A DNA stretch of 64,000 nt from Pacificispira sp965223125. Lineage in GTDB: Bacteria; Pseudomonadota; Alphaproteobacteria; UBA8366; Aestuariispiraceae. Under the pieces are notes generated by a model, which saw only the letters and a program-made list of their open reading frames with translations, was not told where the DNA came from and did no database searches. Shown piece after piece: positions 16,329-24,222 of the stretch. A program made the position numbers and the translations under genes. The stretch is from NCBI GenBank assembly GCA_965223125.1, contig OZ244984.1, forward strand, positions 3,286,001 to 3,350,000. Reading direction: 5' to 3'. How positions within the stretch are numbered: position 1 is the first letter of the stretch; every line of letters begins with the position of its first letter.

Positions 16329-17927
16329 ATGAGTGACGATCTGCTCGAAACCGCAGCCGGTACGGATGGAACAGAAACCGGTGGCGGTGCCCGGCGACAC
16401 GGGCGCGGTGGTGGCAGCGGCCGCGCCGCACGTCAGGCGGCAAGGGCGACCGGTGGTGCTACGACCGCAGCCTATATCACGCGCAAGATCGGCTATTTTC
16501 AACTGTTCGACGAGGAAGGTCTCGCGCTGATTGAGCGCAATGCGGACATCGTCCTGAAGGAGATCGGTCTCGACTTTCGGGGCGACGAGGAAGTGCTGCA
16601 GATGTGGCGCGACCAGGGCTGCGACGTGAAGGGCGAGCGGGTGCATTTCCCAGAAGGCCTCTGCAGGAAACTGATTCAGGACACGGCCCCGTCGCTGATC
16701 ACCCAGCATGCGCGCAATCCGATGCGCACCGTGAAGATGGGTGAGGGGAATACCGTCCTGGTTCCGGCCTATGGTCCTCCCTTCGTGCGCGATCTGGATC
16801 GCGGGCGCCGTTATGGCACGATCGAGGATTTCCGCAATTTCGTGAAGCTGGCCTATATGTCGCCGGGTCTGCACCATTCCGGGGGCACTGTCTGCGAGCC
16901 GGTGGATGTCCCGGTCAACAAGCGCCATCTGGACATGGTCTACAGCCATATGCGCTGGTCCGACAAACCCTTCATGGGGTCGGTCACGGCACCGGAGCGT
17001 GCCCAGGATACGGTCGATATGTGCAAGATCCTGTTCGGTGCGGAATTCGTTGATCAGAACTGCGTCGTCATCAACCTGATCAATGCGAATTCGCCGATGG
17101 TCTGGGACGATACCATGCTGGGGGCGTTGAAGGTCTATGCCCGCAACAATCAGGCGACGGTAATATCGCCCTTCATCCTGGCCGGGGCGATGAGCCCGGT
17201 GACCATTCTGGGGACGCTCACACAGCTTTATGCCGAGGCTCTTGCCGGCATGGCGCTGACCCAGGTCGTGCGGCCCGGCGCGCCGACAATCTTCGGCACC
17301 TTTGCGTCCTCGATCTCGATGCAGTCCGGTGCCCCGACCTTTGGTACGCCGGAACCGTCACTCGTTCTTTATGGTGCGGCACAGCTGGCGCGTCGTCTCG
17401 GGGTGCCGTTCCGCTCCGGCGGCGGCCTCACAGCCTCCAAGATCGCAGACGCACAGGCAGCCTATGAATCCGCCAATACCTTGCAGACGGCGGCGCTGGC
17501 GGGGGTGAATTTCATGCTGCACACGGCGGGCTGGCTGGAAGGTGGCCTGTCCATGGGATACGAGAAATTCGTCATGGATGCCGATCAGGCGGCGATGATC
17601 GGGCGTCTGCTGGATGGCGTCGATATGAGTGAGAACGGCCAGGGTCTGGATGCCATCCGTGAAGTTGGACCGGGCATGCACTATCTCGGCTGTGCCCATA
17701 CCCAGCGCAATTTCGAAACCGCCTTCTACCGGTCGCCGCTGGCCGACAACAATTCCTTCGAACAATGGGAATCCGAAGGCAGCATCGACACCAACCAGCG
17801 CGCCAATGCCCGCTGGAAGAAACTGCTGAACGAGTATGTCGCCCCGGAAATTGATGCTGGAACCGACGAGGCCCTGCGGGAATTCGTAACCAAGCGCAAG
17901 GACTCGATGCCCGACGCAAGCTACTGA
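16329..17927 (+). CDS. Non-pyrrolysine trimethylamine methyltransferase (MttB) superfamily protein
   Basis: This 532-residue protein aligns throughout with the MttB superfamily, which transfers methyl groups from quaternary or tertiary amines to a corrinoid protein. Recognisable stretches are GYFQLFDEEGLALIERNADIVLKEIG (about 55), a central VISPFILAGAMSPVTILGTL, and HYLGCAHTQRNFETAFYRS near the end. There is no in-frame amber codon, so it is of the non-pyrrolysine (glycine-betaine methyltransferase-like) type. The first 45 residues are Gly/Arg-rich and probably disordered. ATG 16329 follows AAGGGGAT. No corrinoid-protein gene lies nearby, which is odd. Confidence 0.85.
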   Translation: MSDDLLETAAGTDGTETGGGARRHGRGGGSGRAARQAARATGGATTAAYITRKIGYFQLFDEEGLALIERNADIVLKEIGLDFRGDEEVLQMWRDQGCDVKGERVHFPEGLCRKLIQDTAPSLITQHARNPMRTVKMGEGNTVLVPAYGPPFVRDLDRGRRYGTIEDFRNFVKLAYMSPGLHHSGGTVCEPVDVPVNKRHLDMVYSHMRWSDKPFMGSVTAPERAQDTVDMCKILFGAEFVDQNCVVINLINANSPMVWDDTMLGALKVYARNNQATVISPFILAGAMSPVTILGTLTQLYAEALAGMALTQVVRPGAPTIFGTFASSISMQSGAPTFGTPEPSLVLYGAAQLARRLGVPFRSGGGLTASKIADAQAAYESANTLQTAALAGVNFMLHTAGWLEGGLSMGYEKFVMDADQAAMIGRLLDGVDMSENGQGLDAIREVGPGMHYLGCAHTQRNFETAFYRSPLADNNSFEQWESEGSIDTNQRANARWKKLLNEYVAPEIDAGTDEALREFVTKRKDSMPDASY

Positions 17928-18040
17928 CATCAGACGTAATGGCGGATTGAGCGACCCCTGTGAGACGGTGTTGATTGTCATCGCTCTTTCGCCCCTGCGA
18001 CCCGGTCTCTATGATGAGGGGTCAAACCGGGGAGCATTCT

Positions 18041-19006
18041 ATGGCGAAGCATGGATATGAGGGCGGGCGGTTGAATCTGCCCTTTGTCGGGCATTGTACA
18101 TTTGGCAAGCAGCCGGTCTGCCTGGATTGGGATGGGATCGACGCGGATGTCGCGGTTCTGGGTGCGCCCTTTGACATGGGGACACAGTATCGCGCCGGGG
18201 CGCGGTTTGGCCCGCGCTCAATCCGGGAGGCATCGACCTTGTTTTCCTTCGGTCATGGCGGGGCCTATGACTTTGAGGATGATGTGACCTATCTGCCGGT
18301 TGATCAGGTGCGCATCGTGGATATTGGTGATGCGGATATCATCCATACCGATACGATCCAAAGCCACGACAATATCGAATTCGGCGTGCGCCGGATTTTG
18401 GCAGCGGGCGCGCTGCCAGTGGTGCTGGGCGGTGATCATTCGGTTCACATTCCCTGCATCCGTGCCTTTGAAGATCAGGAACCGGTGCATATCATTCATA
18501 TCGACGCGCATCTGGATTTCGTCGATGAACGCCATGGCGTGCGCTATGGCCATGGCAATCCGCTGCGCCGCGCGTCAGAGATGTCCCATGTCACGGGCTT
18601 CACACAGCTTGGTATTCGGAATGTTTCCTCCTCCAACCGGGAGGATTATGACGCCGCCCGCCGTGCGGGATCCACGATTCTGTCGGTGCGCCATTGCCGG
18701 GAACTCGGGCGCGACGGCGTGTTGGCGAAGATACCGGATGGCGTGCGCTACTACCTGACAATTGATATCGACGGCTTTGATCCCTCCATCGCCCCCGGCA
18801 CCGGAACGCCCAGCCATGGCGGATTCTTGTATTACGAGGTGCTGGAAATCCTGCAGGGCCTGACTGCGAAAGGCGATATCGTCGGCATGGACCTTGTGGA
18901 GGTCGCGCCGGATTATGACCATAGCGGATCGACGGCCTTCCTTGCGGCGCAGCTTTTGATGAACGTGCTGGGTTTCATTTTCCACGCACGGGGTAAATCC
19001 GCCTAA
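18041..19006 (+). CDS. Agmatinase/ureohydrolase family enzyme
   Basis: This 321-residue protein belongs to the arginase-agmatinase superfamily, binuclear Mn2+ enzymes that release urea. Metal ligands are present: GGDHSV (His-133), DAHLD (Asp-155, His-157, Asp-159) and DIDGFDPS. The start at 18041 follows GGGGAG. Agmatinase is most likely by length and by the PFDMGTQYRAGARFGP segment, but guanidinobutyrase or another guanidine substrate is possible. It follows the MttB homologue by 113 bases on the same strand and ends overlapping, tail to tail, with the methyltransferase on the other strand. Confidence 0.87.
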   Translation: MAKHGYEGGRLNLPFVGHCTFGKQPVCLDWDGIDADVAVLGAPFDMGTQYRAGARFGPRSIREASTLFSFGHGGAYDFEDDVTYLPVDQVRIVDIGDADIIHTDTIQSHDNIEFGVRRILAAGALPVVLGGDHSVHIPCIRAFEDQEPVHIIHIDAHLDFVDERHGVRYGHGNPLRRASEMSHVTGFTQLGIRNVSSSNREDYDAARRAGSTILSVRHCRELGRDGVLAKIPDGVRYYLTIDIDGFDPSIAPGTGTPSHGGFLYYEVLEILQGLTAKGDIVGMDLVEVAPDYDHSGSTAFLAAQLLMNVLGFIFHARGKSA

Positions 19007-19746
19007 AGTGCCTTGCCATCGCGCAGAATGGCGAGTGCTTCCGATGTATAGCGGGCATCCGGATCGTGTGCGGGGCCATGCAGGGTCAGGCCCGGCAGCA
19101 TCACTGTGCCGCCGCGAACGCCCTTGCGGGCATTGATGATGATGCGCTTGGCAGGCTCGCCCGACCGAGGCCAGAGCGGCAGGATCGTGATGTCGCCCGC
19201 TTTTCGGTGGAGCAGCGCCAGAATATCGTCCAGCCTGTCGGCGCGATGGATCAGCGTAAGTCCGCCGCGCGGCCGGGTCAGTTTCAGTATTGCCCCGATC
19301 CAGTCCTTCAACTGTGCATCCCCCTCGACATTGGAGCGGGCGCGATGCGGAATTGGTGAGGTTTCACCGGCGCTTCGCTCCAGATAAGGCGGATTGGCGA
19401 AAACCTGATCGAAGCTGTTTGGTGTGACCTCCTCCGGCAGGGACAGAAGGTCGCCGGTGATGATGGTTGTGCGGTTGGCGAGGCCGTTGCGCAAGGCGTT
19501 TTCCCACGCCAGGGTGGCGCTGTCGGGGTCAATTTCCAAACCGTACAGATGCGGCCCCTGGACTCGTGCGCCATAACAGAACAGAGCTGTGCCGATACCG
19601 CATCCCAGATCCAGCACTGCACCATCCTGGCGTTCCGGCACGGCGGCGGCCAGCAGCACGGGGTCCATCGCGGCACGATAACCCTGTTTCGGCTGTTGGA
19701 GGACAAGACGTCCGTCCAGGAACCTGTCGGCGACGATTTCCGTCAT
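19003..19746 (-). CDS. TrmN6-like SAM-dependent methyltransferase
   Basis: This 247-residue protein has the SAM-binding motif LDLGCGIGTALFC near residue 45 and the NPPY catalytic motif (ANPPYLE, about 117), which marks amino-group N-methylation of adenine. Resemblance is to tRNA1(Val) A37 N6-methyltransferases (TrmN6/YfiC group). It starts inside the stop of the DUF2007 gene (four-base overlap) and is the last gene of a three-gene overlapping unit headed by a cyclase. Its tRNA target is inferred from family resemblance only. Confidence 0.82.
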   Translation of the reverse strand: MTEIVADRFLDGRLVLQQPKQGYRAAMDPVLLAAAVPERQDGAVLDLGCGIGTALFCYGARVQGPHLYGLEIDPDSATLAWENALRNGLANRTTIITGDLLSLPEEVTPNSFDQVFANPPYLERSAGETSPIPHRARSNVEGDAQLKDWIGAILKLTRPRGGLTLIHRADRLDDILALLHRKAGDITILPLWPRSGEPAKRIIINARKGVRGGTVMLPGLTLHGPAHDPDARYTSEALAILRDGKAL

Positions 19747-19955
19747 GGCACATCCTGTCCCGCATCCAGGAGCAGCCGACGGGCGCGCTCATAGTCGTCG
19801 TCCAGCACCATCAGGCGCCTTGGCAGGATGCCAAGGGAACCTTCGAGAATGCTGGTATGGGTATCGAAAATCACGCAGTCGATACCGGAGTCCCGCAGCA
19901 GCACTTCGATGAAGGAAAGCTGGACGGCGTCATTGCTGCACAGGAGTTCCTTCAT
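19743..19955 (-). CDS. DUF2007-type small protein
   Basis: This 70-residue protein resembles DUF2007 (putative signal-transducing protein) domains, with an N-terminal strand-helix LLCSNDAVQLSFIEVLLRDSGI and the conserved RLMVLDDDYERARRLL ending. Both ends overlap neighbours by four bases, so translation is coupled with the cyclase upstream and the methyltransferase downstream. Pairing of DUF2007 with a TrmN6-like gene is common in alphaproteobacteria. Biochemical role unknown. Confidence 0.8.
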   Translation of the reverse strand: MKELLCSNDAVQLSFIEVLLRDSGIDCVIFDTHTSILEGSLGILPRRLMVLDDDYERARRLLLDAGQDVP

Positions 19956-21763
19956 GATCCGGTTCCTTCCGGTTCGGGGATTTCCAGAGTGTAGAGGCGG
20001 ACCGGATTCGCTCGCCCGCGGATTTCATGAGGACCGAGATCACGCAGTGCTAAACCGACCGCCTGGTAGGCTGTCGCCTCGTGGATCAGGATATCGGTAT
20101 GCAACTGCTTGTTCAGGTCTTCCAGACGGGCGGCGAGATTAACCGTATCGCCATGGACGGTATAGTTCATTCGGGATGCAGCCCCGACATTGGCGGCGAT
20201 CAGGGGGCCGGTCGCTATGCCGATCCGGCTGAACAGTCTCTGTTCGGCATAGCGGGACAAGGAAAGGCGGTGGCGCATTTCTGCGCCGCAGGCAATGGCC
20301 TTGGCCGCATGGCCAGGATCGCGCAGCGGCAGATTGAAGACCGCCAGGATCGCATCGCCCTGAAACTGGGTGACGATGCCGCCATGGGCATGGATGATGT
20401 CGACCATGTCGGTGAAATACTCGTTCAGCATGGCGACCACCCGATCCGGTCCAAGTTTCTCGGTCATATGGGTAAAGTCCACCAGATCGCAGAACAGAAC
20501 CGTCGCTTCGACCTTCTGCGGAGCCAGATCCTGCGGTGATGTCAGCATACGCTCTGCGATTTTTTCCGGCACGACGCGCCCGAAAAGCTCCAGGATACGT
20601 TCCCGCTCCATCAATCCTTTCACCATCGCACCGAATGCGATACCGGCCTCGTCCAGTTCCTTCATGCGGCTGCGGGGCAGGGCGGGAATGGTTTTCAGCG
20701 CACCGCTTGCAACCTGCTCTGATGCGGCGGCCAGGGCCTGGATCGGGCGACTCGTGGCACGCGCCAAAGTCAGAGCGACAAGGATGGAGAGGATGAACAC
20801 CCCGCCGCCAACAGCCAGTATCCAGCGCACACGATCCCGGAACACATCATAAATTGACTCATTGACATAGAGGCCAACGATGATGGACCTGTCGGTCGCC
20901 AGCCCTTCGACCCGGCGATAGGAGAATAGGTAATCCTCTCCGGAAAATTCGGTTCGCCCCATCCGGAAACCGTCAGAATCGGCAAAGTTCTCGAGTATGA
21001 CTTCCTCTAGCACCGGGAAGGCCGCAAGGATGCCATCCTGGAAGGTTGCCAGATCCGGCAGTGGTTCTTCGGACGTCACGTCCAGCGCCAGTTCCGCCAG
21101 TCCCGGATGGGCGAGGACACGATCCTCTCCATAAAGCAGGAAAGGTACTTTTCCAGGGACGTTCTGCAGATTGCGCAGATGTGCGGACAGATCGGCAATT
21201 GCCTTGCCCTGAATAAGTAATCCGACAAACTGCCCATTGAAATGGATCGGCGTGTGCAGATTGATGACCGTCTGGGCGATTTCAGGCACCCAGACTGGCC
21301 GCCGCCAGACCGATCCATTGGAAGTTCGCGCAACTTCAAGCGCTTCAACGATGCCCGGAAAATCGTGATAGTTTCCAATTCTGACGACGGGCAGGGTTCC
21401 GTTGTGACGGTCGCTCAGAAATCGATATCCCAGACCCTCTACATCGATCATCAGCATGCCCGCCAGATCGGGCAGCGCCGCCATGGAGGATTCGAGGACA
21501 ACGGAGAGACGGTTGGGATCGGAGAATCGGATTCGACCGGCTTCGAACTGTGCCGCCAGATAGGCAGCCTGATATTCAATCGGGCGCAGTTCTTCGGTCA
21601 GGCGAAGTTCAGCCTGATCGACCATTTGCGTTGATTCCCGCGCCATGAGGCTAAGCGTGTTGCCAAGCGCACCCAGCAGGCCGGTCAGAATGACCGCGGT
21701 AAGGGACAGGGCCAGCAACCCGCAAAATCCGCCAAGAAGCACAGTGCGAATGGAAAAGGTCAT
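19952..21763 (-). CDS. Membrane-bound class III nucleotide cyclase with HAMP domain
   Basis: This 603-residue protein has an N-terminal membrane helix (about 9-33), a periplasmic sensor region of about 280 residues resembling a double Cache fold, a second helix (about 315-337), a HAMP segment, and a class III cyclase domain (about 420-580). Metal aspartates are present in FCDLVDFT and QFQGDAI, and the Asn/Arg transition-state region in VNLAARLE. The base-selecting lysine is replaced by Gln (VTQFQGD) and the usual Asp/Thr by Asn (MNYTVHGD), so ATP specificity is uncertain. It overlaps the DUF2007 gene by four bases. Confidence 0.88.
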   Translation of the reverse strand: MTFSIRTVLLGGFCGLLALSLTAVILTGLLGALGNTLSLMARESTQMVDQAELRLTEELRPIEYQAAYLAAQFEAGRIRFSDPNRLSVVLESSMAALPDLAGMLMIDVEGLGYRFLSDRHNGTLPVVRIGNYHDFPGIVEALEVARTSNGSVWRRPVWVPEIAQTVINLHTPIHFNGQFVGLLIQGKAIADLSAHLRNLQNVPGKVPFLLYGEDRVLAHPGLAELALDVTSEEPLPDLATFQDGILAAFPVLEEVILENFADSDGFRMGRTEFSGEDYLFSYRRVEGLATDRSIIVGLYVNESIYDVFRDRVRWILAVGGGVFILSILVALTLARATSRPIQALAAASEQVASGALKTIPALPRSRMKELDEAGIAFGAMVKGLMERERILELFGRVVPEKIAERMLTSPQDLAPQKVEATVLFCDLVDFTHMTEKLGPDRVVAMLNEYFTDMVDIIHAHGGIVTQFQGDAILAVFNLPLRDPGHAAKAIACGAEMRHRLSLSRYAEQRLFSRIGIATGPLIAANVGAASRMNYTVHGDTVNLAARLEDLNKQLHTDILIHEATAYQAVGLALRDLGPHEIRGRANPVRLYTLEIPEPEGTGS

Positions 21764-21898
21764 AAAACGGTGTGTCCCCCGATCAAAGCCGGGAAAGAAT
21801 GCCGGACAGAGGGTGTGGTATCAATCAGAAGCGCTCCATGTCCCGCCTTATAATTTCTTGGCTTGGCGGGAGCATTTCTTGTCGATAAGGTTTTTGTC

Positions 21899-22693
21899 AT
21901 GCATTTATCAGACTCTCAGATCGAAGAATTCGACCGTTCCGGTTTCCTCCTGTTTCCAGGTCTTCTGGATGAAGAGGAAGCACGGGTACTCCACGCTTCG
22001 GCTACCGAACTCTGTAAACGGACCGGGCCAGAGGTGGTACGCGAGAAGGCGACGAACGGCATCCGTCTGGCCTATGGCGGTCATGCGCTGTGTGATCCCT
22101 TTGCGCGTCTAAGCATCCTGCCACGGCTGTTGAATCCAGTGCGGCAGTTGCTGCGTGAGGATGTTTATATTCACCAGAGCCGCCTGAATCCGAAGGAAGG
22201 ATTTTCCGGCGGAGCCTGGAACTGGCATCAGGATTTCGGAACATGGCATCGCGAGGACGGCATGCCGGAACCGCGCTGTGTCATGACAGCGATATTCCTC
22301 GACGACGCCAATGCCGTAAACGGCCCGCTGCTGGTGCTGCCCGGATCGCAACATCATGGTATTGTCGATGATGTGACACAGGAGGATGCGACCGGCTATA
22401 CGGTTATGCAGATTGACCCGCCCGTCGTCGCTGATTTTGCCAACCGTAACGGCATCGTGCCTCTGATGGGACCGGCGGGCACGGTGGCCTTCATCCATTG
22501 CAATCTGGTGCATGGATCGTCGAACAATGTCAGCCCCTGGCCCAGAGCGATCATGTATTTCAACTACACCGCTGTCAGCAACGCGCCAACCGGCGGGAAT
22601 GGCCGTGCCTGGTTTCACAACAATCAGGACCGCGCCCCCCTCCAGCCCGGTGACGACGACGCATTGCACGCGCTAGCCAGGGCGGCAGAGTAG
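21899..22693 (+). CDS. EctD-like Fe(II)/2-oxoglutarate dioxygenase (PhyH family)
   Basis: This 264-residue enzyme has the Fe-binding facial triad: His-110 and Asp-112 in WNWHQDFGTWH, and His-205 in NLVHGSSNN. The block IHQSRLNPKE, then WHREDGMPEPR and NGPLLVLPGSQH, closely follows the ectoine hydroxylase EctD signature, though Ser and Glu of the canonical HSDFETW are Gln and Gly here. It probably hydroxylates a small amino-acid-like solute. No ectABC genes are in the window. ATG 21899 follows GATAAGG. It is followed by a cytochrome c gene 27 bases on. Confidence 0.85.
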   Translation: MHLSDSQIEEFDRSGFLLFPGLLDEEEARVLHASATELCKRTGPEVVREKATNGIRLAYGGHALCDPFARLSILPRLLNPVRQLLREDVYIHQSRLNPKEGFSGGAWNWHQDFGTWHREDGMPEPRCVMTAIFLDDANAVNGPLLVLPGSQHHGIVDDVTQEDATGYTVMQIDPPVVADFANRNGIVPLMGPAGTVAFIHCNLVHGSSNNVSPWPRAIMYFNYTAVSNAPTGGNGRAWFHNNQDRAPLQPGDDDALHALARAAE

Positions 22694-22720
22694 AGACATC
22701 TATCGTTCAAGGGGGGCATT

Positions 22721-23368
22721 TTGAAAGCAATCGTCCGAGGTGTACAGTTTGCCTCAACCGTCTTGCTCTGTTTTGCTTTCGGTTCATCGGCCTGGGCAAT
22801 CGGAGATCCTGAGCGGGGTAGAGCCTTTGTCGAAGCTTTTGAATGCGAGGCCTGTCACGCGACGGATGGAACGTCGGTTGCACCGGGAATTTCCATTATA
22901 TCCGGTCAGAAATCGGGCTATCTCTATCGCACGATGCTGCATTTCAAGGCGGGGCGGTTCGAGGATCGGGACGGGGTTGTTGTTCAGCGACGGCATCCGG
23001 TGATGAGTCGGATCACGAAAGCCCTGAATATCAGCGATATCCGGGATATTGCGGCCTACTATGCCTCAAAGGATTGCAACAGCGCGCCCGACCGGGAACC
23101 CGCCATCGTTGTGCCGCAAGGGATAGAATTCTGCGAAACATGCCATGGCGGTCGGCGGGATAATCCGTGGACCGATACCCCCAATCTCGCCGGGCAGGAT
23201 CATGCCTATCTCTTGCAGCAACTTCATCGCCTTTGGGATGGAATGGAACAGATGGACGAGAATAATGTACGGTATCATCGTCTCTCTGAAGTGATGTTCG
23301 TGAATACCCAGGAAGAACATCTGTCGCAAATAGCGGATTACTATGCGGGCATGCCCTGCCGGAAATAA
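22721..23368 (+). CDS. Diheme c-type cytochrome (c4-like)
   Basis: This 215-residue periplasmic protein starts at TTG eight bases after AAGGGGGG. It has a signal peptide (LLCFAFGSSAWA) and two heme-attachment motifs: CEACH at 42-46 and CETCH at 138-142. Each begins a cytochrome c domain, as in the cytochrome c4 / sulfide-dehydrogenase subunit group. Candidate axial methionines are in HPVMSR and SEVMFV. It probably shuttles electrons to a terminal oxidase. It sits tightly between the EctD-like gene and the class II aldolase on the same strand. Confidence 0.88.
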   Translation: MKAIVRGVQFASTVLLCFAFGSSAWAIGDPERGRAFVEAFECEACHATDGTSVAPGISIISGQKSGYLYRTMLHFKAGRFEDRDGVVVQRRHPVMSRITKALNISDIRDIAAYYASKDCNSAPDREPAIVVPQGIEFCETCHGGRRDNPWTDTPNLAGQDHAYLLQQLHRLWDGMEQMDENNVRYHRLSEVMFVNTQEEHLSQIADYYAGMPCRK

Positions 23369-23384
23369 CGAGAGGATTCAGCCG

Positions 23385-24167
23385 ATGACCGCCAATACCC
23401 TGTCCTTCCCGACGCGGCCAGGCCTTGCCTGTTCAGAGGCTGAATGGGCAATGCGCGTCGATCTGGCGGCCTGTTACCGGTTGGTGCATGCCCATGGCTG
23501 GTGCGATCAGATTTACAATCACATCACCGCGCGGGTGCCGGGGGAGTCGGAGCATTTCCTGATCAATCCGTTCGGCCTGGCCTATAACGAGGTTTGTGCG
23601 TCCAATCTGGTGAAGATCGATCTGGATGGTAATGTCGTCGATGGGTCCAGCTACGGCGTCAATGCGGCGGGTTATACGATCCACAGTGCAATCCATGCTG
23701 CCCGCCACGACGCGGTCTGTGTCGTGCATACACACAGCGATGCAGGCGTGGCGGTTTCCTGTCTGGAGGAAGGTTTCGTGCCGATGACCCAGGGTGGCTT
23801 CCAGTTCCACAACCGCATGGCCTATCATGCCTATGAGGGTATTGCGCTGGATCTGTCGGAGCGGGAGCGACTGGTTGCCGATCTGGGGGACCGCTGGGCG
23901 ATGATTCTCTACAATCACGGGCTGCTGACCCTGGGGGAGACGGTGAGCGCCGCCTTCACCCGACTGTATTATCTGGAACAGGCCTGCAAGGTGCAGCTTG
24001 ACGTGATGCAGACCGGGCGTCCGATCAAGATGCCGTCACCGGAAGTCTGTGAACATACCGCCCGGCAATGGGAAACCGGCATGGACGGCTTGCGTGATCG
24101 TGAATTGCCGGAATGGCCTGCCTATTTGCGCATGCTCGACCGGCAGGACCCGTCCTATCGTGAATAG
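23385..24167 (+). CDS. Class II aldolase/adducin-like protein
   Basis: This 260-residue protein has the class II aldolase/adducin fold with metal-binding histidines in VHTHSDAG and in the C-terminal NHGLLTLG. The N-terminus WAMRVDLAACYRLVHAHGWCDQIYNHITARVPGE is the family opening. Bacterial homologues include fuculose-phosphate aldolases and many of unknown substrate; none of the sugar-phosphate residues can be judged here. The ATG at 23385 follows AGAGGA, 16 bases after the cytochrome stop, so it is likely in the same transcript. Confidence 0.87.
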   Translation: MTANTLSFPTRPGLACSEAEWAMRVDLAACYRLVHAHGWCDQIYNHITARVPGESEHFLINPFGLAYNEVCASNLVKIDLDGNVVDGSSYGVNAAGYTIHSAIHAARHDAVCVVHTHSDAGVAVSCLEEGFVPMTQGGFQFHNRMAYHAYEGIALDLSERERLVADLGDRWAMILYNHGLLTLGETVSAAFTRLYYLEQACKVQLDVMQTGRPIKMPSPEVCEHTARQWETGMDGLRDRELPEWPAYLRMLDRQDPSYRE

Positions 24168-24222
24168 GGTCTGGATTTTGGAAGGTTTTCCGGTTTTCCG
24201 GACGTAAAGTCAAAAACGCGCC

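Noticed and set aside
16329..17927. Pyrrolysine-encoding MttB
   Set aside because: The reading frame has no in-frame amber codon and no pylTSBCD genes are in the window.
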